Below, one piece after another: positions 22,477-28,839 of a DNA stretch of 64,000 nt (position 1 is its first letter; every line of letters begins with the position of its first letter). The position numbers were made by a program, and so were the translations under genes. Location: positions 186,001 through 250,000 of the forward strand of contig NZ_JABWRF020000002.1 in assembly GCF_014268805.2 (NCBI RefSeq). Reading direction: 5' to 3'. The DNA is from Pseudomonas farsensis (GTDB lineage: Bacteria > Pseudomonadota > Gammaproteobacteria > Pseudomonadales > Pseudomonadaceae). The notes under the pieces are model-generated. The model saw nothing but the letters and a program-made list of their open reading frames with translations, did no database searches and was not told where the DNA came from.

Positions 22477-22492
22477 TGGTTTGTTTCTTGCA
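22477..22492 (+). promoter_or_regulatory. Candidate sigma-54 promoter of ntrBC
   Basis: TGGTTTGTTTCTTGCA has GG and GC 10 nt apart; the -12 half TTGCA is perfect and the -24 half keeps only TGG. The predicted start near 22503 leaves a leader of about 75 nt before ntrB. Together with the NtrC site it predicts autoregulation. Confidence 0.65.
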
Positions 22493-22578
22493 TTTTCCAG
22501 GCATCAGCGGATCCATAGCGCACCCACCCCGGGCAGGCCCCGGGGGCTGCAAGCGCCAAAAGAGGTCAACGACACTTT

Positions 22579-23664
22579 ATGACCATCAGCGATGCACAGC
22601 ACCGTCTGCTTCTGGACAACCTGACCACGGCCACGCTTTTGCTCAATGCCGAGCTGCGCCTTGAGTACATGAACCCAGCGGCCGAAATGCTGCTGGCCGT
22701 CAGCGGCCAGCGCAGCCATGGGCAATTCATCAGCGAACTGTTCACCGAGTCCAGCGAGGCGCTCAACTCGCTGCGCCAGGCCGTGGAACACGCGCACCCG
22801 TTCACCAAGCGTGAAGCGCTGTTGACCTCCCTGACCGGCCAGGCCATCACCGTCGATTACGCGGTCACGCCGATCCTGCACCAGGGCCAGACCCTGCTGT
22901 TGCTGGAGGTGCACCCGCGCGACCGGCTGCTGCGCATCACCAAGGAAGAGGCCCAGCTGAGCAAGCAGGAAACCACCAAGATGCTGGTGCGCGGCCTTGC
23001 CCACGAAATAAAGAACCCGCTGGGCGGCATTCGCGGCGCGGCACAGTTGCTGGCCCGCGAGCTGCCAAACGATGGCCTGCGCGACTACACCAACGTGATC
23101 ATCGAAGAGGCCGACCGCCTGCGTAACCTGGTCGACCGTATGCTCGGCTCCAACAAACTGCCATCGCTGGCCATGACCAACATCCACGAGGTGCTGGAGC
23201 GCGTCTGCAGCCTGGTCGAGGCCGAAACCCAGGGCGGCATCACCTTGGTGCGTGACTACGACCCCAGCCTGCCGGATGTGCTGATCGACCGCGAACAGAT
23301 GATCCAGGCGGTGCTCAACATCGTGCGCAACGCCATGCAGGCGATCAGCGGCCAGAACGAGCTGCGCCTGGGGCGCATTGCCCTGCGCAGCCGCGCGGTG
23401 CGTCAATTCACCATTGGCCATGTGCGCCATCGCCTGGTGGCGCGGGTCGAGATCATCGACAACGGCCCCGGCATCCCTGCCGAACTGCAAGACACCCTCT
23501 TCTACCCAATGGTCAGCGGCCGCCCCGACGGTACCGGGCTGGGCCTGGCCATTACCCAGAACATCATCAGCCAGCACCAGGGCCTGATCGAGTGCGAGAG
23601 CCATCCCGGCCACACCGCCTTCTCGATCTACCTGCCACTGGAACAAGGAGCCAACGCCTCATGA
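22579..23664 (+). CDS. ntrB: Nitrogen regulation sensor kinase/phosphatase NtrB
   Basis: 361 residues, cytoplasmic, no membrane segment. An N-terminal PAS domain (about 10-110) is followed by the HisKA block GLAHEIKNPLGG with phospho-accepting His142, and a GHKL ATPase domain with NIVRNAMQA and GPGIPAEL and GRPDGTGLGL. It phosphorylates or dephosphorylates NtrC under control of the PII protein. Its stop overlaps the ntrC start (ATGA), so the two are coupled. Confidence 0.97.
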   Translation: MTISDAQHRLLLDNLTTATLLLNAELRLEYMNPAAEMLLAVSGQRSHGQFISELFTESSEALNSLRQAVEHAHPFTKREALLTSLTGQAITVDYAVTPILHQGQTLLLLEVHPRDRLLRITKEEAQLSKQETTKMLVRGLAHEIKNPLGGIRGAAQLLARELPNDGLRDYTNVIIEEADRLRNLVDRMLGSNKLPSLAMTNIHEVLERVCSLVEAETQGGITLVRDYDPSLPDVLIDREQMIQAVLNIVRNAMQAISGQNELRLGRIALRSRAVRQFTIGHVRHRLVARVEIIDNGPGIPAELQDTLFYPMVSGRPDGTGLGLAITQNIISQHQGLIECESHPGHTAFSIYLPLEQGANAS

Positions 23665-25097
23665 GCCGCAGTGAAACCGTCTGGATCGTCGATGATGATC
23701 GCTCTATCCGCTGGGTGCTGGAAAAAGCCCTGCAGCAGGAAGGCATGAATACCCAGAGCTTCGACAGTGCGGACGGTGTCATGGGCCGCCTGGCGCGCCA
23801 GCAGCCTGACGTGATCATTTCCGATATCCGCATGCCCGGCGCCAGTGGCCTGGACCTGTTGGCGCAGATTCGCGAACAGCACCCGCGCCTGCCGGTCATC
23901 ATCATGACCGCACATTCCGACCTGGACAGCGCGGTGGCCTCCTATCAGGGCGGTGCGTTCGAATACCTGCCCAAGCCGTTCGATGTCGACGAGGCGGTGT
24001 CGCTGGTCAAGCGCGCCAACCAGCATGCCCAGGAACAGCAAGGCCTGGCCGTGCCGCAGGCCTTGACCCGCACCCCAGAGATCATCGGCGAAGCGCCGGC
24101 CATGCAGGAGGTGTTCCGCGCCATTGGCCGGCTCAGCCACTCCAACATCACGGTGTTGATCAATGGCGAGTCCGGCACCGGTAAAGAGCTGGTCGCCCAT
24201 GCCCTGCACCGCCACAGCCCGCGGGCAGCGTCGCCGTTCATCGCGCTGAACATGGCGGCGATCCCCAAGGACCTGATGGAGTCGGAGCTGTTCGGCCATG
24301 AGAAAGGCGCCTTTACCGGTGCTGCCAACCTGCGCCGCGGCCGCTTCGAACAGGCAGACGGCGGCACGCTGTTCCTCGACGAAATCGGCGACATGCCTGC
24401 CGACACCCAGACGCGCTTGCTGCGGGTGCTGGCCGACGGCGAGTTCTACCGCGTGGGTGGCCATATTCCGGTGAAAGTGGACGTGCGCATCATTGCCGCC
24501 ACCCACCAGAACCTCGAATCGCTGGTGCAGGCCGGCAAGTTCCGGGAAGACCTGTTCCACCGCCTGAACGTGATCCGCATCCATATCCCGCGCCTGGCTG
24601 ACCGTCGCGAAGACATCCCGGCACTGGCTCGCCACTTTCTTGGCCGCGCCGCCCAGGAGTTGTCGGTGGAGCCCAAGCTGCTCAAGCCGGAAACCGAGGA
24701 GTTCATCCGCAACCTGCCGTGGCCAGGCAACGTGCGCCAGCTGGAGAACACTTGCCGCTGGATCACCGTAATGGCGTCGAGCCGCGAAGTGCTGGTGGGC
24801 GATTTGCCGCCAGAGCTGCTCAACCTGCCGACTGACGCCACCCCGGTGACCAACTGGGAGCAGGCCCTGCGCCAGTGGGCCGACCAGGCCTTGGCGCGTG
24901 GCCAGTCGAGCCTGCTCGACAGCGCCGTGCCGAGCTTCGAGCGGATCATGATCGAAACCGCCCTCAAACACACCGCCGGCCGCCGCCGCGATGCTGCCGT
25001 GCTGCTGGGCTGGGGCCGCAACACCCTGACCCGCAAGATCAAGGAGCTGGGCATGAAGGTGGATGGCGCCGAGGATGATGACGGCGACGATCACTGA
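23661..25097 (+). CDS. ntrC: Nitrogen response regulator NtrC (sigma-54 activator)
   Basis: 478 residues. Receiver domain with phosphoacceptor Asp55 (VIISDIRMPG), AAA+ domain with Walker A GESGTGKE (169-176) and the sigma-54 contact loop GAFTGA (216-221), and a Fis-type DNA-binding C-terminus around DAAVLLGWGRNTLTRKI. The frame is open earlier inside ntrB; the true start is the ATG overlapping the ntrB stop. The C-terminal tail is acidic (EDDDGDDH). It should act at the sites seen before glnA, ntrB and the NrsZ locus. Confidence 0.98.
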   Translation: MSRSETVWIVDDDRSIRWVLEKALQQEGMNTQSFDSADGVMGRLARQQPDVIISDIRMPGASGLDLLAQIREQHPRLPVIIMTAHSDLDSAVASYQGGAFEYLPKPFDVDEAVSLVKRANQHAQEQQGLAVPQALTRTPEIIGEAPAMQEVFRAIGRLSHSNITVLINGESGTGKELVAHALHRHSPRAASPFIALNMAAIPKDLMESELFGHEKGAFTGAANLRRGRFEQADGGTLFLDEIGDMPADTQTRLLRVLADGEFYRVGGHIPVKVDVRIIAATHQNLESLVQAGKFREDLFHRLNVIRIHIPRLADRREDIPALARHFLGRAAQELSVEPKLLKPETEEFIRNLPWPGNVRQLENTCRWITVMASSREVLVGDLPPELLNLPTDATPVTNWEQALRQWADQALARGQSSLLDSAVPSFERIMIETALKHTAGRRRDAAVLLGWGRNTLTRKIKELGMKVDGAEDDDGDDH

Positions 25098-25183
25098 GGT
25101 ACAGCAGTGAGCCTATAACGTGGGCTTGCTTGGAGTGCCGCACCACTGCGATGGGCTGCAGAGCTGTCCCCTAAACGGCTGAC

Positions 25184-25240
25184 ATTACCCTCAGGGCTGC
25201 TCCGCAGCCCAACGCGGGGCAAGCCCGCTCACCACAAAAA
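25184..25240. repeat. RAYT-associated REP, copy A
   Basis: ATTACCCTCAGGGCTGC through GCTCACCACA: a REP with two palindromic parts (GGGCTGCTCCGCAGCCC and GCGGGGCAAGCCCGC). It differs from the common REPs of the window in reading GCTCACCACA rather than GCTCCCACA. It is a direct repeat of copy B at 25506, which differs by an extra CG. At 25263-25288 it is followed by a 26-nt match to the 3' end of the transposase gene. Confidence 0.9.
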
Positions 25241-25407
25241 CCAGTCTTCCCGCGTAAACCCGCCTTCCAGCGTTTAGCCCAAGCTGCGCAGATACATGCT
25301 CATTGCTCGGCGTGCCGAACCACTGCGAAGACGCCATTTCAATTCGTCCTGCGGGCATCATCGCACTATAAGCATCTACACAGCTTCTCAGCCCCAGACA
25401 CATTACC

Positions 25408-25452
25408 TTGTGGCGAGCGGGCTTGCCCCGCGTTGGGCTGCGAAGCAGCCCC
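25408..25452. repeat. RAYT-associated REP, copy C (inverted)
   Basis: TTGTGGCGAGCGGGCTTGCC through GCGAAGCAGCCC, in the opposite orientation to copies A and B, so A-C and C-B form inverted pairs (a BIME-like arrangement). Confidence 0.9.
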
Positions 25453-25505
25453 GAAACCAGACTGTTCTCACACAGGTGGCAATCGACTCGATCTCGTAGC
25501 CGCTG

Positions 25506-25562
25506 ATTACCCTCAGGGCTGCTCCGCAGCCCAACGCGCGGGGCAAGCCCGCTCACCACAAA
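25506..25562. repeat. RAYT-associated REP, copy B, overlapping the transposase stop
   Basis: Direct repeat of copy A. Its right end (CTCACCACAA on the plus strand, TTGTGGTGAG on the minus) contains the last two codons and the TGA stop of the leftward transposase gene. Confidence 0.92.
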
Positions 25563-26080
25563 GACGTGTCTTCCAGCGTTTCGCCCAAGCTGCGACATGC
25601 GCAGCCTTCAGGAGCGGTTGGTGTCGACACCCAGATCGCATCCCAAAGCGGATAGTCCCCAAGACGCTCTACCAGGCCAGCCCGGATCGGGTTGGCCACT
25701 ACGTATCTTGCGAAGGCTCTCAAGTCCTCTTCGCGTCTAAGCGCCCGATCATGGTAGCCAACCTGCCATAACTGCCCTTTGACCTTTCCAATTTTGTGCA
25801 GCGAACAACGGCTACGCGACTTGAATCGCCGCATGACAGTGGCAAGGGTGGCATCGCCAAGTTCGACCAGCCAGTGGATGTGGTCCGGCATGATTACCCA
25901 AGCGAGGCTTTGCAAAGAACCCTCGTGCTGCGCTTCGGCGAAGTGGAGTGGGAGGCAACGGGCGGACTGAAAATCCTTGAAAAATGGCGTGCGGTCCTTG
26001 GTGGTGCTTATCAAAAGATAGACCCGGCCAGGCTCAGAAAATCGCCCTCGCCTCAGTAGATGGGATTGGGGGTGTTCCAT
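25553..26080 (-). CDS. REP-associated tyrosine transposase (RAYT, TnpA-REP)
   Basis: 175 residues, a single-domain Y1/HUH enzyme of the IS200/IS605-related RAYT group. The HUH motif is WVIMPDHIHWLVEL with His67 and His69; the catalytic tyrosine is Tyr126 in FARYVVANPIRAGLV. RAYTs cut single-stranded REP DNA at the tetranucleotide beside the hairpin and are thought to spread REPs. Full length, no frameshift, so probably active. Flanked on its 3' side by three REPs of one subtype. It sits between ntrC and the NrsZ locus; divergent from the latter. Confidence 0.95.
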   Translation of the reverse strand: MEHPQSHLLRRGRFSEPGRVYLLISTTKDRTPFFKDFQSARCLPLHFAEAQHEGSLQSLAWVIMPDHIHWLVELGDATLATVMRRFKSRSRCSLHKIGKVKGQLWQVGYHDRALRREEDLRAFARYVVANPIRAGLVERLGDYPLWDAIWVSTPTAPEGCACRSLGETLEDTSLW

Positions 26081-26192
26081 GTCGTCCTCCTTGATGAAGG
26101 TATCAAGGTAGATCGGCTCTATGAGGCCCGCGCAAGGTAATGAGCACTCGATGTTTCGGCGCGAAAGCCATCGCGATCAATTGCGAGCCCAT

Positions 26193-26229
26193 GCACCGAA
26201 CCTGTGCCCGCTGCACCGTGCCAAGGCAC
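26193..26229. promoter_or_regulatory. Candidate NtrC sites upstream of the NrsZ promoter
   Basis: GCACCGAACCTGTGC (26193-26207) fits GCACC-N5-GGTGC with one mismatch. Beside it, GCACC at 26213 runs into the palindrome GTGCCAAGGCAC (26218-26229), a weaker second site. Both lie about 80-110 bp before the -12 element. Confidence 0.65.
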
Positions 26230-26291
26230 AACCCCCCTCAAAATCCGGCCAAATCCCCCTCCAAAGCCCGTATTCACGGGTTTTGCAAAAT

Positions 26292-26307
26292 TGGCACGCA
26301 CCCTGCA
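26292..26307 (+). promoter_or_regulatory. Sigma-54 promoter of the NrsZ locus
   Basis: TGGCACGCACCCTGCA (from 26292) has the full -24 element TTGGCACG and a -12 CTGCA with GG and GC 10 nt apart, the best sigma-54 match in the window. It predicts a start near 26318, exactly where the 60-nt repeats begin, and no open reading frame follows. Confidence 0.88.
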
Positions 26308-26317
26308 ATAACCCCTG

Positions 26318-26493
26318 CATACCCAGTTTCGGGGGTCTCGGTACAGGCAGGCCGGGAAAGCCCCTCTTTTATTCAGCAATACCCGCTTCGGGGACCTCGG
26401 TACTAGGCAGGCCGGGACATCCCCTTTTTATTCAAGCAGTGCCCGCTTCGGGGACCTCGGTACAGGCAGGCCGGGACATCCCCTCTTTTATTC
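26318..26493 (+). ncRNA. nrsZ: Nitrogen-regulated small RNA NrsZ, three 60-nt modules
   Basis: Three tandem blocks of exactly 60 bp (26321-26380, 26381-26440, 26441-26500). Each has a hairpin with an outer GGGG/CCCC stem, an inner CTCGG/CCGGG stem, the loop TAC(T)AGGCAGG, and a trailing TTTTATTC, so each ends like a terminator. Block 1 differs in sequence but keeps both stems. A strong sigma-54 promoter and NtrC-like sites lie just upstream. P. aeruginosa NrsZ is a processed, NtrBC/RpoN-dependent RNA with repeated stem-loops, placed after ntrC and before the gene preceding trmL; position, promoter and architecture here agree. Identity is by synteny and structure, not alignment. Confidence 0.85.
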
Positions 26494-26925
26494 GTGCAGC
26501 CTGACCTGCACCTTCCAGCGCCCCGCGTCCTCTGCACCGGCCCACTCGCCACGCAGGGGGCGCGCGGCAATCACCGTCAACAGCAAGCCTTGCTGGCTCT
26601 TCTGCAAACGCCACCCCACCGGCTTGCCCTCAAGCAGCAACTGCCCGCGCTGGCTCTTGCCAGCAGCCTGGAACACCACAGCCACAGTGCCGTCGACATT
26701 CTCGCCATGCAGCGGCGGCTCATCGTTGAACCACAGGTCCAGCCCATCCTGCACCACCGCCACCTCCTCAAGCACCCGCTCTGCCGGCGCAGTCAGGCGG
26801 CCAATCATCAACCCGATCATCACCCCGGCCAGTGCCAGCGACAGGATCATCCGCGGCAAGGCTTTCGAACGCACGTCCGGTTCGGGGGTAGAATGCTCGT
26901 CATCTTCATGCTTGGAGCCGTGCAT
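26488..26925 (-). CDS. Small single-pass membrane protein of unknown function
   Basis: 145 residues. A charged N-terminus (about 1-25) is followed by one hydrophobic segment, MILSLALAGVMIGLMIG (26-42), then about 100 residues predicted outside the cytoplasm, rich in beta-type patterns (GTVAVVFQAAGK, GLLLTVIAARPL). I recognise it only as the hypothetical gene between ntrC/nrsZ and trmL in pseudomonads. Its ATG overlaps the divergent trmL ATG; an internal ATG at 26850 would place translation just before the membrane segment. Its stop overlaps the end of NrsZ. Confidence 0.75.
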   Translation of the reverse strand: MHGSKHEDDEHSTPEPDVRSKALPRMILSLALAGVMIGLMIGRLTAPAERVLEEVAVVQDGLDLWFNDEPPLHGENVDGTVAVVFQAAGKSQRGQLLLEGKPVGWRLQKSQQGLLLTVIAARPLRGEWAGAEDAGRWKVQVRLHE

Positions 26926-27385
26926 GTTTCACGTCATCCTTTTTCAACCTGAAATTCCGCCGAATACCGGCAACATAATCCGCCTGTGCGCCAACAGCGG
27001 TTGTGCACTGCACCTGATCGACCCGATCAGCTTCGAACTCGACGACAAGCGCCTGCGCCGCGCCGGGCTGGACTACCACGAGTATGCCACGCTCAAACGC
27101 CACGAAAGCCTGGCAGCGTGCCTGGAACACCTCGGCAACCCAAGGCTGTTCGCCTTCACCACCAAGGGTTCGCACCCGTTCCATGAAGTGGCTTACCAGC
27201 CCGGAGACGCCTTCCTGTTCGGCCCCGAAAGCCGCGGCCTGCCAAGCGAGGTGCTGGACAGCCTGCCGGCCGAACAGCGCCTGCGCCTGCCAATGCGCGA
27301 AGGCTGTCGCAGCCTGAACCTGTCCAATACCGTGGCGGTGACGGTGTATGAAGCCTGGCGCCAGCAGGGCTTTGCCGGCAGCTGA
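26924..27385 (+). CDS. trmL: tRNA (cytidine/uridine-2'-O)-methyltransferase TrmL
   Basis: 153 residues, SPOUT family. It methylates the wobble ribose (position 34) of two tRNA-Leu species with SAM. The start block MFHVILFQPEIPPNTGNIIR and the SAM-knot motifs FLFGPESRGLPSEVLDSL and MREGCRSLNLSNTVAVTVYE are complete. The frame is open upstream, but homology begins at this ATG, which has GGAG 7 nt before it. Ends at a bidirectional terminator shared with secB. Confidence 0.96.
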   Translation: MFHVILFQPEIPPNTGNIIRLCANSGCALHLIDPISFELDDKRLRRAGLDYHEYATLKRHESLAACLEHLGNPRLFAFTTKGSHPFHEVAYQPGDAFLFGPESRGLPSEVLDSLPAEQRLRLPMREGCRSLNLSNTVAVTVYEAWRQQGFAGS

Positions 27386-27398
27386 TGCGCTCGGGCAC

Positions 27399-27427
27399 AA
27401 AAAAGGGCGACCGAAGTCGCCCTTTTT
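27399..27427. terminator. Bidirectional terminator between trmL and secB
   Basis: Stem GGGCGAC / GTCGCCC with a CGAA loop, flanked by six A and five T, between convergent genes. Confidence 0.95.
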
Positions 27428-27438
27428 GCATGTAGCGG

Positions 27439-27924
27439 TTACTGCACGGTCGGCACTTCGCCGGCTTCCTGCATGCGCTGCATTTCTTGCGCGTACAGGG
27501 CGTCGAAGTTGACCGGCGACAGCATCAGGGCCGGGAACGAGCCACGGGTCACCAGGCTGTCCAGGGTTTCGCGCGCGTACGGGAACAGGATGTTCGGGCA
27601 GAACGCACCCAGGGTGTGGCTCATGGACGATGCATCGAGGTTGGCAATCAGGAAGATACCGGCCTGCTGCACTTCGGCGATGAACGCCACTTCGTCACCG
27701 TTCTTGACGGTAACCGACAGGGTCAGCACGACCTCATGGAAGTCGCCTTCAAGGGCTTTCTGACGGGTGTTCAGGTCCAGCGCAACGCTCGGCTCCCACT
27801 GCTGGCGGAAGATCTGCGGGCTTTTCGGGGCCTCGAACGACAGGTCACGCACATAGATGCGCTGCAGGGAAAACTGCGGGCTGGTGTCTTCAGCGGCAGC
27901 GCCGTTGGTCTGTTGGTCAGTCAT
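27439..27924 (-). CDS. secB: Protein-export chaperone SecB
   Basis: 161 residues. A cytoplasmic tetrameric chaperone that holds preproteins unfolded and hands them to SecA. Typical segments [26 protein letters not shown] and [20 protein letters not shown] are present. Last gene of the leftward yibN-grxC-secB unit, 39 nt after grxC, ending at a bidirectional terminator. An AGGA site precedes the ATG. Confidence 0.97.
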   Translation of the reverse strand: MTDQQTNGAAAEDTSPQFSLQRIYVRDLSFEAPKSPQIFRQQWEPSVALDLNTRQKALEGDFHEVVLTLSVTVKNGDEVAFIAEVQQAGIFLIANLDASSMSHTLGAFCPNILFPYARETLDSLVTRGSFPALMLSPVNFDALYAQEMQRMQEAGEVPTVQ

Positions 27925-27963
27925 GACGGATCCTTTTCCTAATGTGTTTGAATGCAGTGCAAA

Positions 27964-28218
27964 TCAGTCCGCCAGCAGCGCGTCGAGCTTGCCCGCGCGC
28001 TCCAGGGCGTAGAGGTCATCGCACCCACCAACGTGCGTGCTGCCGACCCAGATCTGCGGCACCGAGGTGGCGCCGGCCTTCTGGCTCATTTGCGCGCGAA
28101 CCTGGGGCTTGCCGTCGACCTTGATCTCTTCGAACGCCACACCTTTGCTCTGGAGCAGGTGCTTGGCGCGCATGCAGTACGGGCAGTAGTCGCTGGAGTA
28201 GACGATGACGGGCTTCAT
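27964..28218 (-). CDS. grxC: Glutaredoxin 3
   Basis: 84 residues, a dithiol glutaredoxin with active site Cys12-Pro-Tyr-Cys15 (SSDYCPYCMRAK), the cis-proline region SVPQIWVG and GGCDDLYAL for glutathione binding. It reduces disulfides with glutathione. One nucleotide separates its start from the stop of the upstream rhodanese-like gene, so they are an operon with secB. Confidence 0.96.
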   Translation of the reverse strand: MKPVIVYSSDYCPYCMRAKHLLQSKGVAFEEIKVDGKPQVRAQMSQKAGATSVPQIWVGSTHVGGCDDLYALERAGKLDALLAD

Positions 28219-28219
28219 A

Positions 28220-28633
28220 TCACTTCACCAGGGGCAGGTTATCGGCTTTCCAGCTGGACACGCCACCGCTGAGCTTGGCCGCTGTGTAACCCGCCTTGAG
28301 CAGCTCGCGGCACAGGCCGCCGGACTGCTGGCCCATCGCGTCAACCAGGATCAGGGTCTTGTCCTTGTGCTTGTCCAGCTCGGCCATGCGGGCGATGAGC
28401 TTGTCCTGCGGGATGTTCACCGCACCGACGATGTGCCCGGCCGAGTATTCCTTGGCGGTACGGATATCGACCACCAGGGCCTTGTCGGCGTTGACCAGCG
28501 CGGTCAGCTGGCCATTGCTCAGGCTCTGGCCGCCACGACGCACTTCGTTGACCAACAGCAGGATCAGCAGAACGACGAAGATCGCTACCAGGATGAAGTG
28601 ATCTGTCGCGAATTGAATCAGGTGAGCAACCAT
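28220..28633 (-). CDS. Membrane-anchored rhodanese-like protein (YibN type), catalytic Cys missing
   Basis: 137 residues from MVAHLIQFATDHF (the frame opens 14 codons earlier). One N-terminal membrane segment (FILVAIFVVLLILLLV, about 12-27), then a rhodanese domain with VVDIRTAKEYSAGHIVGAVN. Where active rhodaneses have the loop Cys (CxxGxR), this protein reads VDAMGQQSGG, with Asp in the Cys position, so sulfurtransferase activity is unlikely. This gene precedes grxC and secB in many gamma-proteobacteria; its role is unclear. Confidence 0.9.
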   Translation of the reverse strand: MVAHLIQFATDHFILVAIFVVLLILLLVNEVRRGGQSLSNGQLTALVNADKALVVDIRTAKEYSAGHIVGAVNIPQDKLIARMAELDKHKDKTLILVDAMGQQSGGLCRELLKAGYTAAKLSGGVSSWKADNLPLVK

Positions 28634-28839
28634 CGGGGGTGTTCCAGGCGATTGAAAATGGCGGCCAGTATACACAGCACCCCAATACCACCAAAGCCCG
28701 CTGGGCCAGCGGCAAATCGCCTTTCATCCGACATGCCCGAGCGCGCCGGTCGGGCATGGGGAGGAATATTCGCCGCAGATGGCGCATTTGCCCTAAAATG
28801 CGTGTCTTTATCATCTTTGAACAACCGTGAGTTTGATTG

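Noticed and set aside
25098..25180. Possible NrsZ directly after ntrC, because of the repeated TTGCTTGGAGTGCC / TTGCTCGGCGTGCC segments
   Set aside because: No sigma-54 promoter with correct spacing was found there, and the repeats fit better as remnants linked to the RAYT/REP insertion. The 26.3-kb locus fits NrsZ far better.
25184..25562. REP cluster as a CRISPR array
   Set aside because: Only three units, in alternating orientation, with unequal spacers and no cas genes; they match REP palindromes.
26321..26500. 60-nt tandem repeats as CRISPR or as a coding minisatellite
   Set aside because: The whole unit repeats with no unique spacers, frames across it have no coding character, and a sigma-54 promoter with hairpin/U-run structure points to an RNA.
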